Below the pieces are notes generated by a model that did not search any database, was not told where the DNA came from, and saw nothing but the letters and a program-made list of their open reading frames with translations. 64,000 bases of DNA from Formicarius rufipectus (Eukaryota > Chordata > Aves > Passeriformes > Formicariidae). The position numbers were made by a program, and so were the translations under genes. The stretch is from positions 2,150,949 through 2,214,948 of the forward strand of contig VXAU01002071.1 in the NCBI GenBank assembly GCA_013399695.1, in the 5' to 3' direction. The stretch's first letter is position 1; each line of letters starts with the position of its first letter. This document shows positions 62,830 to 64,000 of the stretch, one piece after another.

Positions 62830-64000
62830 CGATCCCAGCTCCTTTGGGCTGGTGTGGCTCCTGTGATGTTGGTGAAATGAGGACCTGCTGGTGAATTTGC
62901 TCCCCAGGTTAAGGAGACAAAAGCCCCAGTCTCTGCCAGGAGCTGCAGTGGCCTTAGGACGAGTTTGTCACTCCTCATCAAACACCCCTTACTTAAAGCA
63001 ACTAATGTCAGATCAAGATCAAGCAACGCTCTGGTCTAAACTTTGTGCCTTTCCCTGTAATAATTACTGTTCAACTCAGTGCTTTGGAGAGGCCTTTGAC
63101 TTCACTGTGAGACAGGCATTACTGCCTGGTGCAAAGACAGCGACTGAAATGAACAATCTTTGATCTAACTCAGTATCACCACTTCTCTTTTTTGGTATAT
63201 TAACATAATCTCTGTACTGAAATGAAGCTGTGGTGTGGCTGTGGTCTGTTGAAGATTGTAGGAATTAGCATTCAAGATGATGACTTTTTTTTTTTTTTTA
63301 AGCAGTAGCAATTCTTACTTTTTAAGCAGCTCCTATTTTAGGAGTGTATCTATTTTACCCTACAAAATAACCTCAGGAAAAGTTCAGGAGATGTTTGCAG
63401 GGAAACTGGGTTTGTGTCTTTGGCTGAAATCTGTTGTAGGTGTGACTGTGCAGCTGCTGAGCCTCCCCCAGGCTCTGGGCTGGGACAATTTATTGCAAAA
63501 CAGAGGTGCAAGGATTATTTTGTCCTTTGTTCCAGCCCTGGACACCAACTTTGACCCTGCAGTAAGACTTCAAAGCTGATGGGGGTGCAGCAGTTTCTCT
63601 GCTCAGATGGAGCTGGTCCAGGTAATGGGGTCGAGTCTTTGGGTTGGTCATGGAAGGATGTTGGGAAGGCTGAAAGGGAATTAATGAAACACAAACCCCT
63701 TCATGTAATGCTGCCCTCTGCGTGGGCTGAGGCATTCTGGGGGCAAAGTGGCACAGAAGTGCCAGGGAACATCTGCATGAGACACCAGCCCTGAAGCAGG
63801 TTCAGTCTCACAGTGGGGAGTCCAATACAACTGTTGAGGGGCTGCAAAGTATCTTGGAAATGCAGCTTCCAGCGAGGGTGGTAAAATAAACGTGTGCTGG
63901 GCTGACTGCCAGGGCTGCCCTGCCAGGGGGGACACACCAGCTGGTGGGTGCTCACCCTGAGGGATGCTCAGCATCTCTCTGGTGCTGAGGACGGGCTGGT
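62830..64000. other. Intergenic sequence to the window edge
   Basis: A T13 run near 63287 and single-copy sequence. No gene or repeat family recognised. Confidence 0.5.

Overview
The window looks like nuclear DNA from a bird. It carries about eighteen 5'-truncated CR1 LINE fragments with the typical avian 3' end (a block reading 'ggtcccttccaacc', then 'ccattctatgattct' octamers). It also has GC-rich minisatellites and one vertebrate gene with spliced structure. There are no operons, CRISPR arrays, bacterial genes, complete mobile elements or rRNA genes, and almost every long open frame here is chance.

The only protein-coding gene I can support is KCND3, the voltage-gated potassium channel Kv4.3, on the minus strand. 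Its first coding exon lies at 30500-31608. It encodes the N-terminus, the tetramerisation domain, S1 to S5 and most of the pore helix, and stops at a GTGAGT donor inside the codon for the first glycine of the selectivity filter. The remaining coding exons lie beyond the left edge, so 1-30499 is intron. Going upstream (rightwards), the exon has 76 nt of 5' leader back to a strong acceptor, then a 5'UTR intron of about 3.8 kb (31685-35519). After that comes a candidate leader exon ending at a consensus donor (35520), a TATA-like box at 35691-35698, and a CpG-rich region from about 35700 to 37043 that runs into a 596-base assembly gap (37044-37639).

From 37640 to 64000 I see no gene. This stretch would be the region 5' of KCND3. 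It holds CR1 fragments in both orientations (including a tail-to-tail pair at 41395-41945), a long polypyrimidine tract, two GC-rich minisatellites (34-bp unit near 46.3-46.6 kb, 33-bp unit near 59.6-59.8 kb), a pentanucleotide microsatellite, and a possible old tRNA-derived SINE remnant.

I did not find a convincing new biological system. The most useful items are the KCND3 5' end (leader models, a tiny uORF, and a reversal of strand composition across the gap that suggests a hidden promoter), the minisatellites that create false ORFs in all frames, and a few TAAT-rich or palindromic non-coding blocks that could be regulatory.
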